Source: Rosenbergiella epipactidis | Lineage (GTDB): Bacteria; Pseudomonadota; Gammaproteobacteria; Enterobacterales; Enterobacteriaceae | Direction of reading: 5' to 3' | Length of the DNA stretch: 64,000 nt | Assembly: GCF_018494055.1 (NCBI RefSeq) | Contig: NZ_JABBFQ010000010.1 | Coordinates: 62,001-126,000 of the forward strand | Shown: piece by piece, positions 1-8,696 of the stretch | Numbering within the stretch: the first letter of the stretch is position 1 | How the letters are laid out: every line of letters starts with the position of its first letter | Translations under genes and position numbers: made by a program | The notes under the pieces: model-generated | Database searches by the model: none | What the model was told of the DNA's origin: nothing | The model's input: the letters and a program-made list of their open reading frames with translations, nothing else

Positions 1-11
1 CCGAGATCATT

Positions 12-1133
12 ATGCACTTTTCGCTTTTTACGCCGCTCGAGTTAGGTGGGATCCCTTTACGCAATCGTATTGCGCTACCGCCCTTAACACGCTGTCGCAG
101 CGCCCAGCCTGGCAACATTCCTAATGATATGATGCGCGATTACTATGTCCAGCGTGCCAGTGCTGGGTTCATGGTGACGGAAGGGACGCAGATTGAGCCT
201 CGGGGGCAAGGATATGCGTGGACGCCGGGGATCCACAGCACCGAACAGATTGCGGGTTGGCAAAATGTCACTCAAGCCGTTCGTGCACAGGGTGGTACGC
301 TATTTTGTCAGTTATGGCATGTCGGGCGAGTCTCGCATCGCGCGTTACAACCTCAGCAGCAGCCGCCTATCGCGCCTTCCGCCTTACCTGCGACCAACGT
401 ACGCGTCTTTATTGAAACGGGGCCGGGTGAAGGCGAACTGGTCGCGCCAAGTGAGCCGCGGGCCTTGGAAACCGAAGAAATTCCACAGTTGGTGGAACTG
501 TACCGGCAAGCAGCGGTGAATGCCAAGCAAGCCGGATTCGACGGAATTGAGCTTCACGCCGCCAATGGTTATCTTATTAACCAATTCATTTCGGAACACA
601 CGAATGATCGCACGGATCAGTACGGTGGAAGCCTAACGAATCGTCTGCGATTCCTTAAAGAGGTGGTGGCGGCAGTGTCAACGGTGTTCGATAGCGGTCG
701 GATAGGCGTGCGATTCTCGCCACTATTTTCCACCACCGAAGAAGATCGTGTTTATCTGGGCTTAGTCGAACCCGACCCAGCCGAAACCTACCTCACTGCG
801 GCGAAAATGTTAGACGAAATGAATATCGGCTATCTTTCCATCGCCGAAGCCGATTGGGATAACAGCCCACAGCTACCGGAAAGTTTCCGGATTGCCCTGC
901 GTAAAACATTTACCTCGGTGATTATGGTGGCGGGACGTTACGATCAGGCTAAAGCTCAGCACGTTTTAGATCAAGGGTGGGCTGATTTAGTCGGATTTGG
1001 GCGAACCTTTATTGCCAACCCCGATCTTCCCGAGCGTCTACAGCGTGGAGTGGCCTTAAACAGTGTGGAGTTAAGTTCTTTGTATGGCGGCACGGCGAAA
1101 GGGTATACTGACTATCCGACCATCGACGACTAA
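12..1133 (+). CDS. Old-yellow-enzyme family FMN oxidoreductase (NemA-like)
   Basis: This 373-residue protein is an FMN-dependent, NAD(P)H-using ene-reductase of the old yellow enzyme family, closest in feel to E. coli NemA (365 aa). The N-terminus carries the flavin-binding segment with PPLTR (Thr26), LWHVGR is at 101-106, and the substrate-anion-binding pair H182/N185 sits in LHAANGY. The C-terminus ends in the NemA-type GG..KGYTDYP motif. Such enzymes reduce activated alkenes, maleimides, quinones and nitro compounds in the cytosol; the natural substrate is not predictable. An ArsR-type regulator starts 13 bases after its stop, so the two probably form one transcript. The promoter lies outside the window. 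Confidence 0.88.
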   Translation: MHFSLFTPLELGGIPLRNRIALPPLTRCRSAQPGNIPNDMMRDYYVQRASAGFMVTEGTQIEPRGQGYAWTPGIHSTEQIAGWQNVTQAVRAQGGTLFCQLWHVGRVSHRALQPQQQPPIAPSALPATNVRVFIETGPGEGELVAPSEPRALETEEIPQLVELYRQAAVNAKQAGFDGIELHAANGYLINQFISEHTNDRTDQYGGSLTNRLRFLKEVVAAVSTVFDSGRIGVRFSPLFSTTEEDRVYLGLVEPDPAETYLTAAKMLDEMNIGYLSIAEADWDNSPQLPESFRIALRKTFTSVIMVAGRYDQAKAQHVLDQGWADLVGFGRTFIANPDLPERLQRGVALNSVELSSLYGGTAKGYTDYPTIDD

Positions 1134-1146
1134 ATGACGAGAGCCA

Positions 1147-1461
1147 ATGCTTGCTGAAAATGCGATGAAACTGTTAGCCAACCCGTTGCGAGTGGCTATT
1201 TTAACCTGGTTAAAACAACCGGATGTCGCGTTCGCCGCCTATAGCCAGCTATACCCTTATGAACAGTATGGTGTTTGTGCCAGCTTGATTCAGGATAAAG
1301 CGGGGCTTTCGCAACCGGCTATCTCTCTCTGTTTGAAATCGCTGCATGAACTCGGTGTAGTTGAGGCGCAAAAAGTCGGGAAATGGACCTATTATCGTCG
1401 AAATGACAATAATATTCAGGCGGTCATTGAAACCATCACTCAGCAATTGCATCAGCTTTAA
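1147..1461 (+). CDS. ArsR/SmtB-type winged-helix regulator
   Basis: The 104-residue protein has the ArsR fold: an N-terminal helix with NPLRVAIL (12-19), a recognition helix around QPAISLCLKSLHELG (56-70) and a wing ending in GKWTYYRR (78-85). It probably represses its own operon with the upstream flavin reductase. The usual metal-binding CxC of ArsR/SmtB proteins is absent, but Cys44 and Cys62 are present. Together with the reductase partner, this suggests sensing of electrophiles or oxidants by thiol chemistry, which is an inference. A strong hairpin follows the stop codon. Confidence 0.82.
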   Translation: MLAENAMKLLANPLRVAILTWLKQPDVAFAAYSQLYPYEQYGVCASLIQDKAGLSQPAISLCLKSLHELGVVEAQKVGKWTYYRRNDNNIQAVIETITQQLHQL

Positions 1462-1486
1462 GGTAGCCGTCATAAGACGGCTACCT
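1461..1486. terminator. Bidirectional terminator hairpin
   Basis: A perfect 11-bp inverted repeat, AGGTAGCCGTC / GACGGCTACCT with an ATAA loop, lies between the convergent ArsR-type and methyltransferase genes. It has no long T tract, so efficiency is uncertain, but its position suits a shared terminator. Confidence 0.6.
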
Positions 1487-1491
1487 GAGTC

Positions 1492-2262
1492 TTAGCCTCG
1501 GCGCTGGGCGCAAAACATCAAGGTATCGCTAGAGAAAGAACCATCGTCCTGAAGCTGAAAATAGGCTTGTACCTCTCCAGAGACCGCCTGCTGTAAGGTG
1601 CGAATCGCTGCCACAGTAGGGGCTGGCGTCTTCATCCTACTGACCCACTGCTGGAAATCTAACGCTAACTGTCCGGTCACTAACTGTTCAATACGTAAGC
1701 CACTTTCTGTTGCCATTTGTAGCCATTCCCCTGGTGAATAGTTACGGACATGAGAGGGATCACGTAGCACTTCGATACTCTGTAACCAGATATCGTATAG
1801 CGGCGCGCCCGGTGAGGCGATATCCATCATGATTAACTTTCCGCCCGGTTTGATGACCCGAAAGACTTCCCGCAATGCTTGGGGCACATCTTGCCAGTGA
1901 TGGGCCGAATAACGACTGATCACGCAATCGAACTGTTGATCGTCGAAGGGTAATGATTCTGCTATCCCTTGTTGGCAATCGATATTCATCATCTGCCGAC
2001 TCTCGGCGGTCTCTTTCACTACGGTTAGCATATCGGTCGAGAGATCGTAGGCCGTGACCTGCTTGACCAGAGGTGAAGCAGTAAAGCTAGCATGCCCCGC
2101 ACCGCAGCCAATATCTAAAATATGCCCATCGCCAAAGGGCGCTAGCCACTGTTGTAAGCGTTGTAAATCTTCACCTGCCGCATGGACAGCACTGGTTAAG
2201 TAAGCGTTAGCCTGCGGGCTGAATTGTTCAGAAATTCGCTGAGCATGTGCGCGATGAGTCAT
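1492..2262 (-). CDS. yafE: Class I SAM-dependent methyltransferase (YafE-like)
   Basis: The 256-residue protein is a Rossmann-fold methyltransferase. Motif I is DIGCGAGHASF at 50-60, motif II-like AYDLS follows, SRYSAHHW is the YafE-type central motif, and LKPGG-like IKPGGKLIMMD is the post-motif strand. Length and residue pattern match the full-length YafE of enterobacteria, a paralogue of UbiE/BioC type enzymes with no assigned substrate. It is divergent from an XRE-type regulator that starts about 100 bases away, so that regulator is the likeliest controller. Function beyond methyl transfer to a small molecule is not known. Confidence 0.85.
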   Translation of the reverse strand: MTHRAHAQRISEQFSPQANAYLTSAVHAAGEDLQRLQQWLAPFGDGHILDIGCGAGHASFTASPLVKQVTAYDLSTDMLTVVKETAESRQMMNIDCQQGIAESLPFDDQQFDCVISRYSAHHWQDVPQALREVFRVIKPGGKLIMMDIASPGAPLYDIWLQSIEVLRDPSHVRNYSPGEWLQMATESGLRIEQLVTGQLALDFQQWVSRMKTPAPTVAAIRTLQQAVSGEVQAYFQLQDDGSFSSDTLMFCAQRRG

Positions 2263-2310
2263 AGAGTACCCCTAATGTTTATCTGGTTGTTGGGAGTAGG
2301 CTAAACAACC

Positions 2311-2351
2311 TATTATACTGGGACAATACCTGTAATTATCCTAGTATAAGA
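2311..2351. promoter_or_regulatory. Imperfect palindrome between divergent genes
   Basis: TATTATACTGGGA at 2311-2323 is matched by TCCTAGTATAAGA at 2339-2351 as an inverted repeat with two mismatches. It sits between the methyltransferase and the XRE-type regulator, partly over likely promoter elements, and is a plausible operator for the regulator. This is inferred from position and symmetry only. Confidence 0.4.
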
Positions 2352-2362
2352 GGTAATAGGCT

Positions 2363-3157
2363 ATGGCGGAGAAACATCAGGATCCTGCAAAACAGTTGGG
2401 TGAATTCTTACGCCTTAGACGAGAACACCTTAGCCCAGAGCGCGCTGGATTACCTCGAGGTCCTCGTCGGCGTACGCCCGGATTACGGCGGGAAGAAGTG
2501 GCGCAACTCAGTTATGTCAGCACGACATGGTATACCTGGTTAGAACAAGGAAGGGGAATCGCGGTTTCACCTCGAAGCCTTAGCCATATTGCGAGCGCTT
2601 TACAACTCTCTCAGGCCGAGCGCGATTACTTATTCAGTCTAGCGGAATTAGCCGATCCGCTGAATCCTGTCGCGTTGTCCTGTGAACCCGATGTTAAGGC
2701 GATAGTGACGATGATAACCACCCCATGCTATATCATGAATGGCGCTTGGCAAGTGGTGGCGTGGAACCCCCAGGCGGCCGTGTTATTTGACGGTTGGCTC
2801 CTCGACGGCCAGACACCCAATATGCTGGAGTTTATCTTTCTCAGCCCCTTGGCTCGTCAATTGGTGTCAGATTGGCCTGAACGGGCGCAGCGAATCGTTG
2901 CTGAGTTGCGTGCAGAGTCGATTCATCTAGAGAAAACAGCACCGTTAAGAACCACTATTGATCACTTATTACTGCAGAGCGCAGAGTTTGCGCAATGGTG
3001 GCAAAAACATCATGTTATTCATCGAGAAGGGGGGCAACGAAGCTTTCAGCACCCTCAGCAGGGACTCCTCCATTATCAGCAAACGACTTGGCAGTTAGCC
3101 CCAGATCTGACGACCAAATTGGTAACACTGATACCGCTATCGGAGGCGAAAGCCTAA
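2363..3157 (+). CDS. XRE-family regulator with MmyB-like ligand-binding domain
   Basis: The 264-residue protein starts with a helix-turn-helix of the XRE type (about 10-75), with the characteristic RTPGLRREEVAQLS and YTWLEQGR segments. The C-terminal part (about 105-255) matches the PAS-like MmyB/MLTR ligand-binding domain. Members typically bind fatty-acid-like ligands and repress adjacent divergent genes, often oxidoreductases or methyltransferases. Here the divergent partner is the YafE-like methyltransferase, with an imperfect palindrome between them. A convergent TonB receptor gene lies downstream. Confidence 0.85.
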   Translation: MAEKHQDPAKQLGEFLRLRREHLSPERAGLPRGPRRRTPGLRREEVAQLSYVSTTWYTWLEQGRGIAVSPRSLSHIASALQLSQAERDYLFSLAELADPLNPVALSCEPDVKAIVTMITTPCYIMNGAWQVVAWNPQAAVLFDGWLLDGQTPNMLEFIFLSPLARQLVSDWPERAQRIVAELRAESIHLEKTAPLRTTIDHLLLQSAEFAQWWQKHHVIHREGGQRSFQHPQQGLLHYQQTTWQLAPDLTTKLVTLIPLSEAKA

Positions 3158-3179
3158 GACAGCACAGCATTGCACTGAC

Positions 3180-3231
3180 AAAAAAACGTCGTTCACTGCC
3201 GGCGCTTATCGACGAACCGGCAGAAACGACG
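3180..3231 (-). terminator. Terminator downstream of fiu
   Basis: A large imperfect hairpin has the CTGCCGG / CCGGCAG core plus flanking GTCGTT / AACGAC arms. It is preceded on the plus strand by seven A residues, giving a T tract for minus-strand transcripts leaving fiu. Confidence 0.6.
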
Positions 3232-3288
3232 CTAGGAAGGGGTTAAGCAACGAGGATACCGCTTGCCGTAGCCTGCGCCATCATTCGC

Positions 3289-5493
3289 TTAGAAATGCAC
3301 GTTAGTGGTAAGCATCCAGGTTCGAGGTGCTCCAGGTGAATAACGATAACCACTGCGGTTAAGCGCCGCGATATATTTCTTATTGGTTAGGTTATACACA
3401 TTAAGCTGCAGATCGAGATTAGGATTGATACGCCACGCTGCCATCGAGTCGGCGACCCAGTAATGTCCAACCGAGGACGGGGTACCGGTGGCACCATCTT
3501 TTATCTTATGCAGGGTGCCAACATAGCGGGCCCCAACTCCTACCGTCACATTGTCGACCACATCCCACGTAGCCCAAGAGGTAAAGGAGTGTTTAGGCGT
3601 GAAGGGAATGGCGGTTGAGCCGTCATTGGTACTGCTGGTCTTATCAGTACGAGTGTTTTGCTGCGCGTAACCCGCCATTAGGTGAACCCTATCGGTGATA
3701 TCGCCTGCGGCGCTAAGCTCATACCCTTCGACACGCTTCGAGCCATTTTGCACATATTCATTGGTGGTGGCATCGAGCTCTGCGTCGTTTTTAATATTGG
3801 TTCTAAAAATGGCTGCACTGAGTAGCAGTTTCTTATTAAACAGCGACCATTTTGTCCCCACCTCTGCCGTCTCTGCTTTCTCAGGACTAAAGTTGATATT
3901 TTCGCCGCCACGAGAAGTGCGGTCGGTGCTGTCGTTAGTCAGCTTGAAATCAACACCCCCTGGAGGTTGCTGGGAAACGCCGTAGTTAGCGTAAACATTG
4001 CCATTGTCCGTTAGGTGATACAGCGCACCGATCTTCCAGTTAAACAGGTTATCGGACTGCTTCAGGTTACTGTGGCCGGTGGCGCTATCCGCAATATAGT
4101 GCGTCTGGTAGCTATCGACGCGTAGCCCTCCATTCACCGATAAACGATCGGTTAAGGATAAAGTATCGAAGGCATAGACGCCTAAGGTATTAGTCCGTCC
4201 ACGGGTGGCATAGCCGGTGGTCGGCGAGACGGTAATATCTGAAGAAGGGTGCAGTAAGTCGACGCTATTCGACGCAAAAGCATAAGGGTAGCTGTTGTAG
4301 TTTTCATGCGTCAGCTCCACACCAGTACTGACGGTATGGGCAACGCCTAATGTTGAAAACTTCGCGGTTAAGTTGGTTTGGTTAGTCAGGATCTTATTTA
4401 CGGTATCGCTGGCATTCATCAGACGCGTGCCGTACACCTCGCCGTTCTGCTGGGTAAAAGTACGCCCCATGACTGCCGATAATAAATAGGATTGGCGAAT
4501 CTCCGACCAGCGAGTGGTATTCGTCAGGGTCAGGTTATCATTGAAATCGTGTTCGAAACGCGATGTAAAGGTATCCTGTACATCGTGTTCATAATCTGAA
4601 TCCGTACCATAGAAGGTTTTACGCGAAACCGGTGATGCACCGTTTAACAAAGCATTGGTACTGCTATACCCGGGTAACCCAACGGTATACACCCCACCGT
4701 CTGGCGTACTGTCTTGCTGTACATGAAGGTAGTCGAGATATAGCCGCGTCGAGGTCCCTAAGCCGAAAGCGATCGATGGGGCGATGCCGTATTTTTCGTG
4801 GTCGACATTGTTACGCCCTTTAGTATTACCTTTATCGCCCATTACGTTGACGCGAAAAGCAGTGGTATCGTTGATCATCTGGTTATAGTCCAGTGTTCCC
4901 CGCCGTTCTGATGCGCTGCCATAGCCGACTGACGCATCAACACCGGTATAGAGCTCAGGCTGCTTACTTTCCATATTTATTGAGCCTGATGGGGCGGTTC
5001 GGCCATAGTCCGATCCCGAAGGGCCTTTGATGATCTCAATATTCTTAGTGTTGAAGGTATCTCGGGTAATGCTACCAATGTCACGCACACCATCGACGTA
5101 GATACTGTTCGAGGTATCGATTCCGCGCATCATGATCGCATCGCCCATATTTGACGAGCCGTTTTCCCCCGAAAAGAAAGCTCCAACGCCCGGTGAGTTT
5201 TTTAGGGCATCGCTTAGCGTATTCGCTTGCTGTTCATGCAGGACTTTCTGAGGGACTACCTGGACTGTCCGGGTGGTGTCTGCAATAGCAGAAATAAATT
5301 TTGTGCCTGATAATTTTTCAGGTGCATAGAGCGATGGCAACGCATTAGCAGTAACAACGATATCATCGTTCTTTTTTAGCGAGGTTGTGTTTTCAGCCCC
5401 TTGCGCACCGATCATCATCCCCGATAAACCGGTAAAGAGAGTGACTTGGTTAAGCACCTTTAGCGAGGGTGAAACATTATTGTTATTTTTCAT
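3289..5493 (-). CDS. fiu: TonB-dependent catecholate siderophore receptor Fiu
   Basis: The 734-residue outer-membrane receptor has an N-terminal secretion signal, a TonB-box-like DDIVVTA segment near residue 44, a plug domain (about 75-180) with DALKNSPGVGAFFSGENG and RGIDTSNSIYVDGVRDIGS, and a 22-strand barrel ending in a C-terminal Phe after TTNVHF. The overall pattern closely follows E. coli Fiu, which takes up monomeric catechol-iron complexes such as dihydroxybenzoylserine-Fe. It is a single-gene unit behind a near-perfect Fur box 24 bases upstream of the start, so iron repression is expected. Unlike in E. coli, no ybiX-type partner gene follows. Confidence 0.92.
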   Translation of the reverse strand: MKNNNNVSPSLKVLNQVTLFTGLSGMMIGAQGAENTTSLKKNDDIVVTANALPSLYAPEKLSGTKFISAIADTTRTVQVVPQKVLHEQQANTLSDALKNSPGVGAFFSGENGSSNMGDAIMMRGIDTSNSIYVDGVRDIGSITRDTFNTKNIEIIKGPSGSDYGRTAPSGSINMESKQPELYTGVDASVGYGSASERRGTLDYNQMINDTTAFRVNVMGDKGNTKGRNNVDHEKYGIAPSIAFGLGTSTRLYLDYLHVQQDSTPDGGVYTVGLPGYSSTNALLNGASPVSRKTFYGTDSDYEHDVQDTFTSRFEHDFNDNLTLTNTTRWSEIRQSYLLSAVMGRTFTQQNGEVYGTRLMNASDTVNKILTNQTNLTAKFSTLGVAHTVSTGVELTHENYNSYPYAFASNSVDLLHPSSDITVSPTTGYATRGRTNTLGVYAFDTLSLTDRLSVNGGLRVDSYQTHYIADSATGHSNLKQSDNLFNWKIGALYHLTDNGNVYANYGVSQQPPGGVDFKLTNDSTDRTSRGGENINFSPEKAETAEVGTKWSLFNKKLLLSAAIFRTNIKNDAELDATTNEYVQNGSKRVEGYELSAAGDITDRVHLMAGYAQQNTRTDKTSSTNDGSTAIPFTPKHSFTSWATWDVVDNVTVGVGARYVGTLHKIKDGATGTPSSVGHYWVADSMAAWRINPNLDLQLNVYNLTNKKYIAALNRSGYRYSPGAPRTWMLTTNVHF

Positions 5494-5516
5494 TGTTATC
5501 TTAACATGAGTTTATT

Positions 5517-5541
5517 AATGGTAATCATTATCATTACCATT
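5517..5541. promoter_or_regulatory. Fur box upstream of fiu
   Basis: Positions 5517-5541 form a nearly symmetric element in which AATGGTAAT and ATTACCATT flank CATTATC. It matches the GATAATGATAATCATTATC Fur consensus closely and lies just upstream of the fiu start codon. Confidence 0.85.
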
Positions 5542-6134
5542 CAATGACATTGTAAGCTTTCGCTTACATAAATTTACATATTAATGTATTCTGAAAATAC
5601 TTTGTTTTTCAATTGATTATGTTTAATTTTTGTTAAATTTGGCGAAGTATCGAGGAAGATTCTCTGTTGGTGCGGCGATAAAACAGTGACGGGTTATCGG
5701 TAGCGATAAGGACAGATGGACATCGACGAGAAAACTACTGCCACAGAGGCTTAGGCAGATCGTAGGGAAGTGTTAAAGACGCTAAGGGTTCTTTTAGTCA
5801 GGCTGACTTAACATTTTAAGATGATTGCTCTATGACAATATTTCGGCAAGCAGGAAAATAGCTAAGCCTAATTTATCAAGCCAATAAAACACTATATTCT
5901 TTAAGGTTAATAAACGAGAATAATATAAATTTTTTGTTGTCTACTTTGCGAAAAGACATAATCGGCTACCGTGGTTTGAAACGTTAAAAGAAAAAGCTCT
6001 TTTTTAGCTATTAACGCAGTTAATATTTTGCCATTGCTATGGGGACTAAAAAAATACTCACCTAGCTAAATAGGCTTATTTGATACTTTGTGCTAGAAAT
6101 AAAACAAACTTGATAAATTAATCATACCGTTGGG
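5542..6134. other. AT-rich intergenic region without a recognised gene
   Basis: This stretch of about 590 bases lies between the fiu promoter and a decayed acyltransferase gene. It is clearly richer in A+T than the flanking host genes. I see no open reading frame with a credible ribosome binding site, no tRNA and no strong hairpin. It presumably holds the promoter of the downstream gene, and its composition suggests it came in with that gene. Confidence 0.5.
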
Positions 6135-6931
6135 ATGCTCATGGATAACGCATTGAATCTACAGGTTAGTAATGAATTCTCAAGTTATAGAATTAAGAAA
6201 ATAATCTCGATGATGAATGGTCAAAATGATGAGGTATTTATTTCCAAGGCATGCACTATCGTCGACTATATCAGCGCTTCAAGATTCATTAAAAAAGAAT
6301 ATATACGATCAGGAATAAAAGGTGAGGGCGATAGGGGATTTATTTGCAATAAGATGCTAGTAAACAATGGAAGTTCTTTATTTATCGCGCAACGATGTGG
6401 AAACATCATAGGTACTATCAGTATTATAGCTGATACTGACTTAGGCATTCCATGTAGAGAGCTATTCAAAGATGATGTTGATGCTGTTATTTCTGAACAT
6501 GATAAAGCGTATGAAATAGGCACGTTATCCACCACTTGTTTATATAAAGACAACAGTATTGTCTTTACTGTGTATTTCCACGCTTTTATTCATTGTTTTT
6601 TATCAAAAAAATTGACGTTATTTTTATCCAAGTACAAGAAAAGCACGCTAAGTTTTATACCAATAATCTTTTCTTTAAGCGTGCCTCAAAGACCAAAAGC
6701 CATCCGCACTATAACAATCTCAACGCCGTATTATTAGCTATCGACGTGAAGGGGTTTAAACATATGCTCGCCACGAACGGCTGTTTTTTCTTTGGTATCG
6801 GAAGAATCCTCCACGCGTTGAACATGAGGAAGAAAGTCAACCAAGCCTTGAACGATAGCGCGTCATTAGCGTCTGATTCGCTCAGTAACGACGACAAGTC
6901 AGTCTACCTATTTTTATGCGAAATTGACTAA
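6135..6931 (+). pseudogene. Frameshifted FeeM-like N-acyl amino acid synthase / GNAT-fold protein
   Basis: Two consecutive frames together make one FeeM/autoinducer-synthase-like acyltransferase. The first frame (to about 6600) gives FIKKEYIRSGIKG, GNIIGTISIIADTDLGIPC and EIGTLS, typical of the N-terminal half. The second frame (from about 6593 to 6931) gives IQVQEKHAKFYTNNLFFKR and NNLNAVLLAIDV, the C-terminal half. The join falls at a T6 run (6596-6601) next to an A7 run (6605-6611), and loss of one base there explains the shift. The family makes N-acyl amino acids from acyl-carrier-protein substrates. Base composition is AT-rich and unlike the neighbours, suggesting transfer. Programmed slippage or a sequencing error are alternatives to a true pseudogene. 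Confidence 0.65.
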
Positions 6932-7095
6932 CACAGTGATGACAAAACCGAGTGGCTGCGTAATGTATAAATCGAGAGTAGAGGAAGCGCTTTTGTAGTA
7001 ATGAACGTTGATCATAAAGGCTATGATTTTTACTCGCTTATTATTCGTCCTTAAACCTCCTATAGTTTTTGAAAAACGACAGAGGTTATCCCATC

Positions 7096-8148
7096 ATGCA
7101 ACATGAAATTAAAGCGTTAGGTACTGATTCCGCCTCACAGCCATTAAAGGTTTTGGGTATTCACCGCCGGGCATTGCGGGCCGACGATATCGCGATGGAT
7201 ATTTTATATTGTGGTATTTGTCACTCCGATCTTCATCAAATCAAAAACGATTTTGGTGCAACCACTTATCCGGTCGTTCCCGGTCATGAGATTGTCGGCC
7301 GAGTGACGGCCGTCGGGGCAGAAGTAAAGCAGTTTAAGGTGGGCGATTATGCTGCGGTCGGTTGCATTGTCGACTCGTGTGGGGAGTGTCCGGCTTGTTC
7401 AAGGGACTTACAACAGTTCTGCGAAGTGGGGACGACGTTATCCTTCGGCACTCCAGACCCGATATCGGGAGGAATGACTTACGGTGGCTTCTCTCAAACC
7501 TACGTCTGTCGCGAAAAATATACCTTAAAGATGCCAAATTTTTCCGATATGGCTGCCGCCGCACCCTTACTCTGTGCCGGGATTACGGTCTATTCACCGC
7601 TAAAACATTGGCAGGCGGGCGCGGGGAAGGTCGTTGGTATTCTGGGGATCGGTGGCTTAGGACATGTGGCGATAAAGATTGCCCGAGCGATGGGCGCCCA
7701 TGTCGTCGTCTTTACGACCTCACAGCAGAAAGTGGATGATGCTAAACGTTTAGGCGCTCATGAAGCGGTGTTGTCGACCAACAACGATCAGATGGCTGCG
7801 TTTGCTGGACGTGTCGATATCATGATTGATACCGTGTCGGCGAAACATAATATCAATCAATTCCTCAACATCTTGGCAATCGACGGTACGCTAGTGCTGG
7901 TGGGTATCCCGCCTGAGCCGCTCGAGATAGGGGCATTCAATGTTGTAAAAGGGCGTCGAAGCTTTTCTGGATCGAATATCGGTGGTATTCGCGAGACGCA
8001 AGAAATGCTCGAGTTTTGTGCCGAGCATGGGATTACGGCAGATATTGAGCTGATTAATGCCGATCAAATCAATCAGGCATTTGAACGTTTAGAGAAAGGC
8101 GACGTAAAATATCGTTTTGTGGTTGATATGAAAACGCTGAGCGCATAA
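7096..8148 (+). CDS. yahK: Zinc-dependent alcohol dehydrogenase / aldehyde reductase (YahK-like)
   Basis: The protein is 350 residues from the ATG at 7096, chosen because AGAGG lies ten bases upstream. It is a medium-chain dehydrogenase of the cinnamyl-alcohol-dehydrogenase group. Catalytic zinc ligands appear as C42, H64/E65 and C160; structural zinc ligands as C95, C98, C101 and C109. The NADP-binding glycine motif is GIGGLG at 184-189. The pattern, including CAEHGI.ADIE and GDVKYRFV, follows E. coli YahK, an NADPH-dependent broad-range aldehyde reductase. It stands alone and is followed by a strong hairpin. Confidence 0.9.
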   Translation: MQHEIKALGTDSASQPLKVLGIHRRALRADDIAMDILYCGICHSDLHQIKNDFGATTYPVVPGHEIVGRVTAVGAEVKQFKVGDYAAVGCIVDSCGECPACSRDLQQFCEVGTTLSFGTPDPISGGMTYGGFSQTYVCREKYTLKMPNFSDMAAAAPLLCAGITVYSPLKHWQAGAGKVVGILGIGGLGHVAIKIARAMGAHVVVFTTSQQKVDDAKRLGAHEAVLSTNNDQMAAFAGRVDIMIDTVSAKHNINQFLNILAIDGTLVLVGIPPEPLEIGAFNVVKGRRSFSGSNIGGIRETQEMLEFCAEHGITADIELINADQINQAFERLEKGDVKYRFVVDMKTLSA

Positions 8149-8159
8149 TCGCTGCGTGC

Positions 8160-8183
8160 AGAGGGGAGAAATGTCTCCCCTCT
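8160..8183. terminator. Terminator between yahK-like and Nudix genes
   Basis: A perfect 10-bp stem, AGAGGGGAGA / TCTCCCCTCT with an AATG loop, lies between two convergent genes and is followed by ATCTTTT on the plus strand. Confidence 0.75.
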
Positions 8184-8189
8184 ATCTTT

Positions 8190-8600
8190 TCACTCACTTG
8201 GCCAAGCAAGAGGTAATAGCTGATATTCAGTTAGCGGGGCTAATGTGACATGCTGGCATTCTTCTTGCGATAGCCAGACCGCTTCCTCAATTTCGGCTGC
8301 AGGGATAGGCGCAAACGACTTGCTATGAATACGGTACATATAAGCGGTGAGCTGATGGTGTGCTTCATTCGCTGCCACGTCTTGGAAACATCCCATCGGA
8401 ATCAGTTCCTCTTTAGTGACAACCAGCTGTAATTCCTCTTTCAGTTCTCTGATTAATGCTTCTTCAGGCGTTTCATCTTGGTCGATTTTACCGCCAGGCT
8501 GCATAAAAAAAGCGGAACCACGTTTTCTTACGAGTAGGATATTATCCTGATTATCAATAAGTAATGCTGCAGCAATGGTAATGTATTGAGTATTGGACAT
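8190..8600 (-). CDS. Nudix hydrolase
   Basis: The 136-residue protein has a Nudix box at 37-59: G37, E43, R51-E52 and E55-E56, the set that binds the catalytic magnesium. The conserved glycine near the end of the box is Gln58 here. The preceding FFMQPGGKI and following GCFQDVAANE segments fit MutT-type phosphohydrolases of nucleotide-like substrates. The C-terminus has AAEIEEAVWLS, typical of ADP-ribose/NTP Nudix proteins. The substrate cannot be called. It lies convergent with the yahK-like gene. Confidence 0.85.
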   Translation of the reverse strand: MSNTQYITIAAALLIDNQDNILLVRKRGSAFFMQPGGKIDQDETPEEALIRELKEELQLVVTKEELIPMGCFQDVAANEAHHQLTAYMYRIHSKSFAPIPAAEIEEAVWLSQEECQHVTLAPLTEYQLLPLAWPSE

Positions 8601-8696
8601 AGTATTATCCGATTTGAGACATATTGATGTGTGGATTTTCTCTGCGGATCAATCAGCGTCGAGGTAAAGAATAGTACTGCCTCGACACTAAAAAAG

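Noticed and set aside
193-519. A 108-codon plus-strand frame inside the old-yellow-enzyme gene
   Set aside because: It overlaps a complete, well-conserved enzyme in another frame and has no family features.
5542-6134. Possible small RNA or hidden gene in the 590-base gap after fiu
   Set aside because: No terminator-like hairpin with a T tract and no credible promoter-gene pair was seen.
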